From contig NZ_SJXJ01000013.1 in NCBI RefSeq assembly GCF_004337695.1, positions 62,001 through 126,000 on the forward strand: DNA of 64,000 nucleotides. Reading direction: 5' to 3'. How positions within the stretch are numbered: the stretch's first letter is position 1; each line of letters opens with the position of its first letter. Below the pieces are notes generated by a model that did no database searches, was not told the DNA's origin, and saw only the letters and a list, made by a program, of their open reading frames with translations. The position numbers and the translations under genes were made by a program. Source of the DNA: Tenacibaculum sp. M341. GTDB lineage: Bacteria > Bacteroidota > Bacteroidia > Flavobacteriales > Flavobacteriaceae. Below are positions 17,103 to 25,562 of this stretch, one piece after another.

Positions 17103-18713
17103 ATGTCGTTGATCGATTCTGATTGTAGCACGTATATTCCATTTAAAAAAACAGGTTTTTTCTCAACAATGATGTGTGATTACATCGATAAATCTAAGAA
17201 AATTGAACCGTATTATCACAATTTTCCAGATATAAATGGATTTAAAAGTCAGATAGAAGAAAAGCAACAATCTTTTTCAAAAGAAAATAGAACAGTTTTA
17301 GTTGCCGCATTAAAAGATCAATACAAAAACATTAATGTTTCTGATAAAACAATGTTTCATATTGATTTATTAGCTGATGAAAATACTTTTACAGTTACTA
17401 CAGGACATCAATTAAACTTATTTACAGGACCTTTATATTTCTTATATAAAATTATATCTGCAATAAATTTAGCTGAAGAGTTAAAGAGTCAGTTTCCAGA
17501 AAAAAACTTTGTGCCGATTTATTGGATGGCTACAGAAGATCATGATTTTGAAGAAATCAATTTTTTTAATTTTAGAGGAAAAAAGATTCAGTGGAATTCA
17601 GAGCAATCAGGAGCCGTAGGACGATTTTCAACTGAAGGACTAGAAGCTATTTTAGATGTTTTTAAACAAGAAATTGGAAATTCTGAAAGAGCTAAATATT
17701 TACAGAATCTTTTTGAAGAAGGGTATGTAAAACATACTACGTTAACAGAAGCGACTCGCTACATAGCAAATGAGTTATTTGCAGCCTACGGATTGGTAAT
17801 TGTTGATGCAGATGAGCGTAGTTTAAAGCAATTATTTGTTCCGTATGTAAAGAAAGAATTGTTAAATCAAGTTTCTTTTAACTCGGTAACTAGCACAAGC
17901 ACAGCCTTAGAAAAGGTGTATCATGCGCAAGTAAACCCTAGAGAAATTAATCTTTTCTACTTAACTGATGAGTTAAGAGAACGCATTGTTTTAGAAGAAG
18001 GAGTTTACAAAGTGAACAACACAGATATTCAATTTACAGAAAGTCAAATTTTAGCAGAGTTAAACGATTATCCGGAACGTTTTTCGCCAAATGTAATTAT
18101 GCGTCCGCTATTACAAGAAGTAATCTTACCTAATTTATGTTACATAGGTGGAGGAGGAGAGATGGCATATTGGATGCAGTTGAAGAGTTACTTTGAAACA
18201 GTATCGGTACCTTTTCCAATTTTATTACTTCGTAATTCAGTGCAAGTAATTAGTGAAAAGCAATTTAAAAAATTAGGAAAGCTATCTATTTCTGTAGAGG
18301 AATTGTTTTACAAGCAAAATGATTTATTAGCAGAAAAAGTATTAAGTAATTCTGAATCGAACTTCGATTTTAAAGCACAAAAACAAGTTTTAGAAGATCA
18401 ATTTGCGACGTTAAGAGACTTAGCAAGTAAAACAGATGCTTCTTTTGTAGGAGCAGTTAACGCTCAAGAGAAAAAACAATTAAAAGGATTACAGAACCTT
18501 GAAAAACGTTTTTTAAGAGCAGAAAAAAGAAAACAATCAGATTTAGTAACAAGAATTACATTACTTCAAAATGAAATATTACCAAATCAGAGCTTAGAAG
18601 AACGTCAACGCAATTTTTCTGAGTTTTATTTAGAGTATGGTAACGATTTTATAAAGGAGTTAAAAAAAGAACTCAAACCATTACAGCTTGAGTTTTTTGT
18701 GTTAGTTAAATAA
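17103..18713 (+). CDS. bshC: Bacillithiol biosynthesis cysteine-adding enzyme BshC
   Basis: Length (536 residues) and conserved blocks match BshC: TGHQLNLFTGPLYFLYKIIS near residue 100, PIYWMATEDHDFEEI, RPLLQEVILPNLCYIGGGGEMAYWMQLK, and a long coiled coil toward the C-terminus. BshC adds cysteine to glucosaminyl-malate in the last step of bacillithiol synthesis, the main low-molecular thiol in these bacteria. It is cytoplasmic. No bshA or bshB lies in the window. It is divergent from the BatA gene. A TAAATTTG box at 17067-17074 may be its -7 element, without a well-placed -33. Confidence 0.93.
   Translation: MSLIDSDCSTYIPFKKTGFFSTMMCDYIDKSKKIEPYYHNFPDINGFKSQIEEKQQSFSKENRTVLVAALKDQYKNINVSDKTMFHIDLLADENTFTVTTGHQLNLFTGPLYFLYKIISAINLAEELKSQFPEKNFVPIYWMATEDHDFEEINFFNFRGKKIQWNSEQSGAVGRFSTEGLEAILDVFKQEIGNSERAKYLQNLFEEGYVKHTTLTEATRYIANELFAAYGLVIVDADERSLKQLFVPYVKKELLNQVSFNSVTSTSTALEKVYHAQVNPREINLFYLTDELRERIVLEEGVYKVNNTDIQFTESQILAELNDYPERFSPNVIMRPLLQEVILPNLCYIGGGGEMAYWMQLKSYFETVSVPFPILLLRNSVQVISEKQFKKLGKLSISVEELFYKQNDLLAEKVLSNSESNFDFKAQKQVLEDQFATLRDLASKTDASFVGAVNAQEKKQLKGLQNLEKRFLRAEKRKQSDLVTRITLLQNEILPNQSLEERQRNFSEFYLEYGNDFIKELKKELKPLQLEFFVLVK
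18664..18700. terminator. Terminator inside the 3' end of bshC
   Basis: ACTCAA (18671-18676) pairs with TTGAGT (18688-18693), extended by an A-run on the left and a T-run on the right. It lies within the last codons of bshC and 20-50 bases beyond the stop of the convergent M23 gene, so it can serve both. Confidence 0.6.
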
Positions 18714-18719
18714 AAGTAT

Positions 18720-19631
18720 TTATAGAATTAGTTTCTGACCGATTCTTAAGGTACTTGTTCTTCTGATTCTATTTGTTTTACATATTCGAGCTATAGGAAC
18801 ATGGTTTCTATAAGCAATTCCTGATAAGGTATCACCACTTTTTACAATGTAAATAGTACGTTTACGCTTTTTGTGTGCTACAGCCTTTTCATGAGAATCT
18901 AAGAGAACTAACGGAGTTTGCCTTTTACAGCTATGATATAAAGCATCTGCCCAATCTTGCGTTATCCATATATTTTGAGCTCTAATTTTAAAATCATTTT
19001 TAAAGTCAAATAAGTATTCAGGATTAATAGCAACACCTTCATAATGAAGTTCTAAGTGTAAATGACTTCCACTAGATCTACCAGTGCTACCACCAAAAGC
19101 AATCACTTGTCCTTTTTTAACGGTATCATTTTCTTTTACCGCATAGCCAGATAAATGTGCATATCGTGTTTCTAAACCATTATAGTGTCTTACCACAACA
19201 GTTTTTCCATATCCAGAGCTATACCCTACATAACGTACCTTACCACTAAGTACACTAAAAACACTATCACCTGTGATAAGATCAATATCAATTCCTCTGT
19301 GAGGTCTATTTCTTCTCCATCCATATCTTGATGTAATTACATGTTTTCTCGGAATAGGAGAGGCGTAAGTACTATCTGTAAAAGAAATTTCAAAAGGAAA
19401 TTTTACTTTAGAATCTCGATAAGCGTTTACTTTATCGGTGTTCCAGTTTTCATTGAATTTCTTGTAAATAATATGTTTCTGAACTAAGGAATCATTTAAA
19501 GAATCTGTTTGTTTAGTAATAATAGAGTCTTTAATAATTTCGGGGGTTTCTTTAATCTCCTGTGCATTTGCGAAAAAAATGTTACATGCAATGAACAAGG
19601 AACTAAGAATGTTTTTTGATTTCATTTTCAT
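18720..19631 (-). CDS. Secreted M23 peptidoglycan endopeptidase with LysM
   Basis: Signal peptide (residues 1-23, ending FFANAQ), a linker, then an M23 (LytM) domain: His111 and Asp115 in HRGIDID, His159 in RYAHL, and HLHLE at 190-194 supply the zinc and catalytic residues, all intact. Residues about 259-303 form a LysM peptidoglycan-binding domain (YIVKSGDTLSGIAYRNHV). It should cut peptide cross-links in the cell wall during growth or division. The next gene upstream on the same strand ends 68 bases away and carries a second M23 domain. Confidence 0.9.
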   Translation of the reverse strand: MKMKSKNILSSLFIACNIFFANAQEIKETPEIIKDSIITKQTDSLNDSLVQKHIIYKKFNENWNTDKVNAYRDSKVKFPFEISFTDSTYASPIPRKHVITSRYGWRRNRPHRGIDIDLITGDSVFSVLSGKVRYVGYSSGYGKTVVVRHYNGLETRYAHLSGYAVKENDTVKKGQVIAFGGSTGRSSGSHLHLELHYEGVAINPEYLFDFKNDFKIRAQNIWITQDWADALYHSCKRQTPLVLLDSHEKAVAHKKRKRTIYIVKSGDTLSGIAYRNHVPIARICKTNRIRRTSTLRIGQKLIL

Positions 19632-19699
19632 TTGAGAATTAAGCGTATTATACCTTTCTAGCGCTTGTGCTAGGTTTACTGTTGATTAGTTTGATTGTG

Positions 19700-21004
19700 T
19701 TATTTTAAAAGTTTCATCGGATTTATAAATTTACCATTGTGTTTAATTGCATAGTGTAAGTGTGGACCTTTAGTATAACCTGTATCACCAGAGTACCCAA
19801 TAATTTCTCCCTTTTTAACAAATTCACTTTTTTTAGCATTAAAAGAATCTAAATGTGCATACCAGGTTTCGTAACCATTATTATGTGTTACTACAATTAA
19901 ATTTCCCCAATTACCTTTGTATGAAGCATAAGCTATTGTACCATCTGCGGTAGCAATAATAGGAGTATTAATTTTAGCTTTTAGGTCTATACCATTATGA
20001 ATTTTAGCGATGATATTTTCTCCAAATTTTCTAGAGGCACCAAAATGAGATGTGATATCTTTTTCAGATGTGTTTAGAATTGGTAAAATAGAAGGAATAG
20101 CACTTTCTGTGTTTTTTATGTTCTCATGTATTACTTTGGTAATATTAGGTTTTGTATAGGATAGCATACACAATAAGCAAACAGGTACTAATATTAGATA
20201 CTTTATTTTAACAATATTATTTGTTTTGGGTTTGAATATCATTTCTATCCTCTTTTTTGCTATCGGATTTTTGAAATAACTATAGATTTTTGTGTTAGAT
20301 GTTTTTTCGATATTGCTTTTAAGCAGCTTTAAATATTCAGATAAATTATGCTTTTGATACCTTAAAACAGTGTCGTCAGCTTGAAACTCGTGTACAGATT
20401 TTAGAGATTTACGATACAAAAACACAAACGGATTAAACCAAAAGAATAGAATGTACAATTCAATAAAAATAAGATCGTAAGTATGTTTAAAATCCACATG
20501 CTTTTTTTCATGTTCAATAATCAAATCATGAATATCATATTCCATGTTTTCAGGTATAAAAATCCAATTAAAACATGAAAATACTTGGGAATGTTTGGTA
20601 TGATAAAATCGATATTTTCCTACTTTATTAAAAGATGATTTTTCTTTAAGAATAAAGAGCTTATAAAGAGATTTAACAAAAGAGAACAGGAAAAAAACGA
20701 TTCCTAAAAAATAAATAGCTGCGAATATTTTATAAAAGTTAAAGCTATTTTCGGTTAGCAAAGAAGCTTCATTTTGATTGCTAGTATTGTCAAACTCTAT
20801 TAATATTGGAATATCAATAGTGTTAACTTGAATAGGTGAAAAAACATCAACATAAGTAATAATTAAAGATAAAGGAATAAAGAATAGTAAAACCCATCTG
20901 TTAAGTTGATAAAAAGTTAGTTTGCTTAAAACCAACCGATATACCAAGTAAAATAGCGTAAAAATTCCACTAGATTCTATAAGAAAGGAAAAGAAACTAT
21001 TCAT
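19700..21004 (-). CDS. BlaR1-type M56 membrane metalloprotease fused to an M23 domain
   Basis: Residues 1-285 are a BlaR1/MecR1-like M56 peptidase: several membrane helices, the zinc motif HEKKH at 165-169, a third ligand in VHEFQAD (Glu206), and a last helix at 267-283 (YLILVPVCLLCML). In place of the penicillin-binding sensor of BlaR1, the outer C-terminal part (about 318-434) is an intact M23 domain: His336 and Asp340 in HNGID, His384 in WYAHLD, HLH at 415-417. So the protein joins a repressor-cleaving protease to a wall-binding or wall-cutting domain. It overlaps the BlaI-type repressor gene by 8 bases, so the two are coupled. Confidence 0.87.
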   Translation of the reverse strand: MNSFFSFLIESSGIFTLFYLVYRLVLSKLTFYQLNRWVLLFFIPLSLIITYVDVFSPIQVNTIDIPILIEFDNTSNQNEASLLTENSFNFYKIFAAIYFLGIVFFLFSFVKSLYKLFILKEKSSFNKVGKYRFYHTKHSQVFSCFNWIFIPENMEYDIHDLIIEHEKKHVDFKHTYDLIFIELYILFFWFNPFVFLYRKSLKSVHEFQADDTVLRYQKHNLSEYLKLLKSNIEKTSNTKIYSYFKNPIAKKRIEMIFKPKTNNIVKIKYLILVPVCLLCMLSYTKPNITKVIHENIKNTESAIPSILPILNTSEKDITSHFGASRKFGENIIAKIHNGIDLKAKINTPIIATADGTIAYASYKGNWGNLIVVTHNNGYETWYAHLDSFNAKKSEFVKKGEIIGYSGDTGYTKGPHLHYAIKHNGKFINPMKLLK

Positions 21005-21380
21005 TGTTATCTTTTATATTTTTAATTTTTTCATCTATTAATTGCTTTATTTCTTCTAATTCTGAAAGATTTAAATCTTCATTTTTAGTAAAATATGAAG
21101 CAAATTTTCCAGCAGAACCATTAAAAAAGCTAAAGATTACATCGTTCATATAGTCTTTAAAATATTTACTTTTACTAATCAAAGGATAATATTCTCTAGT
21201 TTTACCATACGTTTTGTAAGCTATAAACTCTTTTTTTACAAGTACTCTTACTACAGTTGATATTGTAGTATAAGCAGGTTTAGGTTCAGGGAACTCTTCA
21301 ACAATGTCTTTTAAGAAAGCTTTTTTAAGCTTCCATAAGTAAAGCATTATTTGTTCTTCAGGTTTAGTTAGCTTGTTCAT
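20997..21380 (-). CDS. BlaI/MecI family transcriptional repressor
   Basis: A 127-residue winged-helix protein: LTKPEEQIMLYLWKLKKAF at the N-terminus, recognition region PAYTTISTVVRVLVKKEFI, then a dimerisation tail (LDLSELEEIKQLIDEKI-like, seen as LSELEEIKQLIDEKIKN). In the Bla/Mec paradigm the partner M56 protease triggers cleavage of this repressor, freeing the operon. The classical cleavage site cannot be assigned with certainty. A 30-bp inverted repeat just upstream is its likely operator. It is the first gene of a two-gene operon. Confidence 0.9.
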   Translation of the reverse strand: MNKLTKPEEQIMLYLWKLKKAFLKDIVEEFPEPKPAYTTISTVVRVLVKKEFIAYKTYGKTREYYPLISKSKYFKDYMNDVIFSFFNGSAGKFASYFTKNEDLNLSELEEIKQLIDEKIKNIKDNNE

Positions 21381-21384
21381 GCGA

Positions 21385-21392
21385 CAAATATA
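21385..21392 (-). promoter_or_regulatory. -7 box of the blaI-type operon
   Basis: On the minus strand this reads TATATTTG, a match to the Bacteroidota TAnnTTTG element, ending only 4 bases before the ATG. No TTG is seen at the -33 distance, where the operator lies instead. The message would be leaderless or nearly so. Confidence 0.5.
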
Positions 21393-21399
21393 TAAAAAG

Positions 21400-21429
21400 T
21401 TATTACTATAACTATAGTTGTAGTAATAA
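21400..21429. promoter_or_regulatory. BlaI-type operator (30-bp inverted repeat)
   Basis: Fourteen of fifteen base pairs match in a centre-less palindrome (half-site TTATTACTAYAACTA; the single mismatch is 21409 against 21420). It contains the ACTAyA/TrTAGT core expected for BlaI/MecI dimers and covers the -33 region of the blaI-type promoter, so binding would block transcription. Confidence 0.75.
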
Positions 21430-21494
21430 ATAGTAAAACATTAACATTTTAAGTTTTTTAAAAGAAAGTAATATGAAGTTTTAGATGTTGATTG

Positions 21495-23123
21495 TTAGTT
21501 TTTTGACTTTCTGTTAAATGTAGCTCTGAATTTTTCATGCCTAGGGTCTGTCAGTTGGTATTTTTGTGAAAGTTCTAAAGGAATTTGTTTATAGTGACCT
21601 TCAGGGATTTGTTTTTTCTCTAAATCTACAACACCAATTTTTGAAGATTCAATTTTTCTTTGAAGTTTATTTAAAAAATGTAATTGAGTTTGATCTATTA
21701 AAAGCCTACTATGACCAGAATAATATGGGGTTCGATTACATAGTGCTTCTATATCTAGTTTTTTGATTTCTAAACCTTTGTTTGAAAAAATATGAAGCTC
21801 AGCTAATTTTTTCATTGAATTTAAATCAAAATCAATTTCTTTTATGTTATTAAAAGATACATTCAATCTTATGAGTTGAGTAAGTTTATTGAGTGTTTTA
21901 GGTATTGTTTTTAGGCTGTTCTCGTAAAGAGAAAGTATTTCTAATTTTTTTAAGTTTCCAATAGTTTCAGAGATATTTTCTATGTTATTAAAACTAAGTT
22001 CTAAATATTTAAGAGAGGTTAGATTGCTTACATCAAAATCAAAGTTTTGAATTTGGTTATTAAAAAAGTTCAAATGAAGTAGCTTTTTTAAGTCCCCAAT
22101 TTCTTTCGGCACTTCAGTAAGTTTATTAGCATAACAGTACAAGTGCTCAAGATGATGCAGTTTACCTATGCTTTCCGGTAGTTTTATGATGTTGTTTTTA
22201 GATAAATGTAACCGTTTTAAACTAGTACAACTACCAATATTATTAGGAATAGATTTTAAACTATTGTTACTAAGATTCAACACAGTTAAGTGTTTTAGAT
22301 CAAAAAGTTCAGCTGGAATTTCTGTAATATTATTTCCGTCTAAGTAAATTACTTTAAGTTGTTTTAATTTTGAGATTTCTTTAGGAAGACTTGTTAATGA
22401 GTTGCCTCGAAGATTTAAGTTTGTTAAATGCTCAAGTTCGAAAACTTCTTTTGGAATTTGATGTAAACCTTCAGCATTTAAACTCAAAAGAGAAGATTTT
22501 TGAATTTTAGCCTCTTTTATTTTTAACTGTACTTTTTTTGTCGTTTTTTCTTGTTGCATTTTATTAAAAAACGTTTCTGGATTGGTAACTCCATCAGCAT
22601 ATTTTTCTTTTAATTCATTAGTTTCTTTAATAGGAATAATTTTGTTTACAAAGTTTTCATCACACCAACCTTTTGGGTAATTAGGTAAATGCTCTATTCT
22701 TAAAGCTGATTCTTTTCCATTATAGCCAAACCATTCATAAATTAGAGGTAAGTACTGTAAAGAGTTTGTGATTAGCTTGTATCTAATTGCATCTTCTGAA
22801 TTCATATTGATACCGTAACTATCAGTGATATCTCCATTTTTTATTCTAATAAGTCCCGCAGGACCGCCCAGAAATTCAGGACAACTAGCTAAAATTGTAA
22901 AAAGTACGTTTTTGTGTTCTTTTGAAATCTCTTGAATAATCCAATAAGGCGCATACTTTCTTCTTTCATAATGATATATTAAAGTATTTGAGTTGATAAA
23001 GAAAACAGAACTTTTTCCATAACTTTTGGCATCTTTTTCAAAGATTTTATCAGTAATAGAATTGATTTCTTTATCATCATTTACCTTTTCGGCAAGAATT
23101 ATAATATCAGTATCCCATCCCAT
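21495..23123 (-). CDS. Leucine-rich repeat protein with unknown N-terminal domain
   Basis: A 542-residue cytoplasmic protein (no signal). Residues 1-200 form a domain I do not recognise, opening MGWDTDIIILAEKVNDD and containing ILASCPEFLGGPAGLIRI. Residues about 205-470 are eleven or so LRRs of about 23 residues (pattern LKQLKVIYLDGNNITEIPAEL). The tail is charged. LRR arrays bind proteins; the set-up with a following unknown gene resembles effector or immunity cassettes, but this is not proven. It sits first in a leftward cluster of four unknown genes separated by 10-25 bases in part. Confidence 0.75.
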   Translation of the reverse strand: MGWDTDIIILAEKVNDDKEINSITDKIFEKDAKSYGKSSVFFINSNTLIYHYERRKYAPYWIIQEISKEHKNVLFTILASCPEFLGGPAGLIRIKNGDITDSYGINMNSEDAIRYKLITNSLQYLPLIYEWFGYNGKESALRIEHLPNYPKGWCDENFVNKIIPIKETNELKEKYADGVTNPETFFNKMQQEKTTKKVQLKIKEAKIQKSSLLSLNAEGLHQIPKEVFELEHLTNLNLRGNSLTSLPKEISKLKQLKVIYLDGNNITEIPAELFDLKHLTVLNLSNNSLKSIPNNIGSCTSLKRLHLSKNNIIKLPESIGKLHHLEHLYCYANKLTEVPKEIGDLKKLLHLNFFNNQIQNFDFDVSNLTSLKYLELSFNNIENISETIGNLKKLEILSLYENSLKTIPKTLNKLTQLIRLNVSFNNIKEIDFDLNSMKKLAELHIFSNKGLEIKKLDIEALCNRTPYYSGHSRLLIDQTQLHFLNKLQRKIESSKIGVVDLEKKQIPEGHYKQIPLELSQKYQLTDPRHEKFRATFNRKSKN

Positions 23124-23140
23124 TTTTTATCAATTTCATT

Positions 23141-23614
23141 TTATTCACCACTCCAAAAATAATAGAGATAGTAATTATCATTATCAACAAATAAAACTTT
23201 TTTTTCATTCCAATTAGGAGACATAACTAAATACTCCGTTGTAATTTGTTGATTTAAAAGTTCAGATATTCTTTTGTCAAGAGATTCTTTTTCTCGAGAA
23301 TTAGCCATTTTACATACGCCAACTCTATTAGGATTTTTTGTCCAAAGTGAATAACTGAAAATATTATCAATTACTAAATCTTCAAAAAAGTAATCTTCAC
23401 CATCGCAATTATACCAAACTAATACAGCAAGCCAAAAATCAATCAAATTATCATAAGTTTCTTTAGAACCTTTGAGTATTAATGTTTGACTAGAAATGTA
23501 TTTTGTTTTTACAATTTCAACAGGTATTTTATGTTGATAATCACTCAACTTTTTTTGATGAACGCAAGTTATAATTGCTGATGGTGATATGTTATTGAAT
23601 TCGTGATTTTTCAT
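23141..23614 (-). CDS. Unknown protein, 157 aa
   Basis: A soluble 157-residue protein with many aromatic residues (NLIDFWLAVLVWYNCDGEDYF, DNDNYYLYYFWSGE at the C-terminus). No signal, no membrane helix, no family recognised. It ends 17 bases before the LRR gene and begins 11 bases after the preceding small membrane gene, so it is likely in one transcript with both. Aromatic-rich acidic proteins of this size in such neighbourhoods are often immunity proteins; that is only a contextual guess. Confidence 0.55.
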   Translation of the reverse strand: MKNHEFNNISPSAIITCVHQKKLSDYQHKIPVEIVKTKYISSQTLILKGSKETYDNLIDFWLAVLVWYNCDGEDYFFEDLVIDNIFSYSLWTKNPNRVGVCKMANSREKESLDKRISELLNQQITTEYLVMSPNWNEKKVLFVDNDNYYLYYFWSGE

Positions 23615-23625
23615 GCAATAGCTTT

Positions 23626-24027
23626 TTATGATTTATAAATACTAGGGCTTCTGTTTATTTTTTCATATGAAATAATTCTGGCTACAGTTATACCACCAAA
23701 AACCAAAGGTCTTACTTGAAAACTGAATTGTATTGAATAGTTTTTTTCTTTCATTTTTAATGGACTTTCAGGATGAAGCTTTTCAAAATCATCTTTACTT
23801 ACGTATATCCAAGTTATATTTTTGATAGGAGTTTTTAAATGAATTCTTTTGTTACCTAGAGAAGATTCAAACGAATATCTAAAAGAATCAGCTTGTCCTA
23901 AATCAATCATTTTATATTTCACTTCAGATGTTGCTTTACTTGCTTTATGAAAACTCAATCTATATCGAATTAGCATAATAATAAAGGTTATTATAATAAT
24001 GAGGAATATGTAAATAATAATTTTCAT
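23626..24027 (-). CDS. Unknown single-pass membrane protein, 133 aa
   Basis: An N-terminal membrane anchor (IIIYIFLIIIITFIIMLIRY) is followed by a beta-rich domain of about 105 residues (KNITWIYVSKDDFEKLHPES, FQVRPLVFGGITVARII). No family is recognised. The gene is separated by 22 bases from the following larger membrane protein and by 11 from the 157-residue protein. Confidence 0.55.
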   Translation of the reverse strand: MKIIIYIFLIIIITFIIMLIRYRLSFHKASKATSEVKYKMIDLGQADSFRYSFESSLGNKRIHLKTPIKNITWIYVSKDDFEKLHPESPLKMKEKNYSIQFSFQVRPLVFGGITVARIISYEKINRSPSIYKS

Positions 24028-24049
24028 TTAAGTTGTAGGGTTAGCTTAA

Positions 24050-25222
24050 TTACTCAATATTTTTTATTGTAGGAAGTGTTTTACTTAAATCAGTATATCG
24101 ATCTTGTTTTTTCAAGCTATCACAAACATTTTGTAACTTATTGATAAATAAAGCATCAAAAAGATAACCATCATCATAAAACGAATATTTATTAATGTCT
24201 TTTTTTATTTTAGCTTTATTTACATAAAGAATCATTTCTTGTAAAACATTAAAAAGTTCTTTTGTTTCAGAAGTGTTGGATTTATAAAAATTGAGTTGGT
24301 TTAAAATATTTTTGGGTAAAGGATAGTTCCAGTATTTATGAGAAGGAGATAAAAAATAGTACCAATTGCTATAATCTTTTTTAGAGTTATGAATGATAAT
24401 CTTTTGAAGAATGATAGTATCAAGCGGTATTTTTCTACCAGAAGAAAAAGCTCTTTTTATGTTACTAACTTGCCATATAGATTTATTTGTACGTGGCTCT
24501 TTAAGAGTTTTAATAGTTAAAGAATCATAGGTAATTCCGTAATTGTTTTTAGCTTTCTCAGTTGCTTTATCTACATATTGGTATGATTTTAAGTATTTTT
24601 TCCAGTAAAGTTGAGATACTTTTTTAGGATTACTAGAAGTAGTATTGTAGAGCGTAAAAGTTGATATGATTACAATTAATAAAGATGAAAATATCCATTT
24701 TTCTGCTCGATACACCATACGCACGAAAAACCAACTTTGAGCAAAAATGACAATAGGGATTAGTATAAATAGTACAGCATGATCTTTGTATAAATTAAAA
24801 TTAAGATCATCCATATATAATTGACCAAATACACAAAATAAGCAAAAACAGCAAAATTGACCTATTAAGAACATAGTAAACCAAAAAGCGAACAACGAAT
24901 TTGTTCTTGATTGTAATTTGTATAAGCGATGTCTTTCTCTTTGATCTATGCTATTTCCCATCCAAATCCAAATGCAAATAGAAAGTCCTAGTACAGTTGC
25001 TAAAGCAGCAAAAAAGTAATTGAAAAATTGTAATTCATCTTTTTCAAATATTAATAGTTCTGTTGAAATACTTACAAAAAAGCGAATTGATTCTCTCATT
25101 TTATTGAAGATTAAAGAGAGTGCTATTGCAGAAGTTAAACCAGCAATTACGCCAAACCAAAATCGTTGTTTTCCAATTTTTTGAATTGAAATTTTACTTT
25201 TTTTTAAACTCTTTCTTTTCAT
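24050..25222 (-). CDS. Unknown multi-pass membrane protein, 390 aa
   Basis: Five membrane helices are visible in the first 190 residues (FWFGVIAGLTSAIALSLIF, FFAALATVLGLSICIWIW, LFAFWFTMFLIGQFCCFCLF, AVLFILIPIVIFAQSWFFV, WIFSSLLIVIISTFTLY), followed by a soluble C-terminal half of about 190 residues with aspartate and lysine clusters. A Cys cluster (CCFCLFC) lies in the third helix. No family is recognised. It is the first gene of the leftward cluster that runs through the LRR gene. Confidence 0.6.
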   Translation of the reverse strand: MKRKSLKKSKISIQKIGKQRFWFGVIAGLTSAIALSLIFNKMRESIRFFVSISTELLIFEKDELQFFNYFFAALATVLGLSICIWIWMGNSIDQRERHRLYKLQSRTNSLFAFWFTMFLIGQFCCFCLFCVFGQLYMDDLNFNLYKDHAVLFILIPIVIFAQSWFFVRMVYRAEKWIFSSLLIVIISTFTLYNTTSSNPKKVSQLYWKKYLKSYQYVDKATEKAKNNYGITYDSLTIKTLKEPRTNKSIWQVSNIKRAFSSGRKIPLDTIILQKIIIHNSKKDYSNWYYFLSPSHKYWNYPLPKNILNQLNFYKSNTSETKELFNVLQEMILYVNKAKIKKDINKYSFYDDGYLFDALFINKLQNVCDSLKKQDRYTDLSKTLPTIKNIE

Positions 25223-25562
25223 ATAGTACTGTTTAATAGCAAATACCTTTGGTAAATTTAGTGAAATTTTAAAGAAGAGTAGGGCAGGAATAATGTTAGA
25301 TAAATAAAGTCTTATAGATTAGTTTTAGAATATATTTAAATAGAAATTATTCTTTTTTAAAATCAATATAGGAATATCATTTAACCAATACATGTTTTTG
25401 TTACATACTAGTATTGCCCAGTTATATTCTAATTCGTGAGTAATTATGTTGAATTTGTGAAAAGAGATTAATATTGTTTTTTGTTTTTTTGGATGATAGA
25501 TAATGTTTATAACTGCGTAAACAACTTTAAAACGGGGTTTACGCAGTTATAAGACATTACGA
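25223..25562. other. Intergenic space of 340 bases
   Basis: Besides the hairpin described separately, the minus strand carries an open frame of about 70 codons without any start except an ATG 22 codons from its end (peptide ending NMYWLNDIPILILKKN). It may be a gene remnant or chance. I see no promoter with both elements here. Confidence 0.3.
25507..25552. terminator. Long hairpin after the tail-fibre-like gene
   Basis: A perfect 16-bp stem (25507-25522 with 25537-25552; arm TTATAACTGCGTAAAC) with a 14-base loop lies 11 bases beyond the stop of the leftward gene. It has no clear T-run, so it may act as an RNA-stabilising hairpin or a terminator. Confidence 0.6.

Noticed and set aside
19658-19673. 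CTAGC/GCTAG inverted repeat before the M23-LysM gene as an operator
   Set aside because: Only a 5-bp arm; too short to support a regulator site, and unlike the BlaI operator nearby.
20997-21004. Beta-lactam resistance operon
   Set aside because: The M56 protein has no penicillin-binding sensor domain and no beta-lactamase gene sits in the operon; the class C-like hydrolase at 6.6-8.1 kb is a lipoprotein with TPRs and not clearly linked.
25300-25545. Minus-strand open frame of about 70 codons
   Set aside because: No usable start codon at its beginning and it runs through the long hairpin; at best a remnant.
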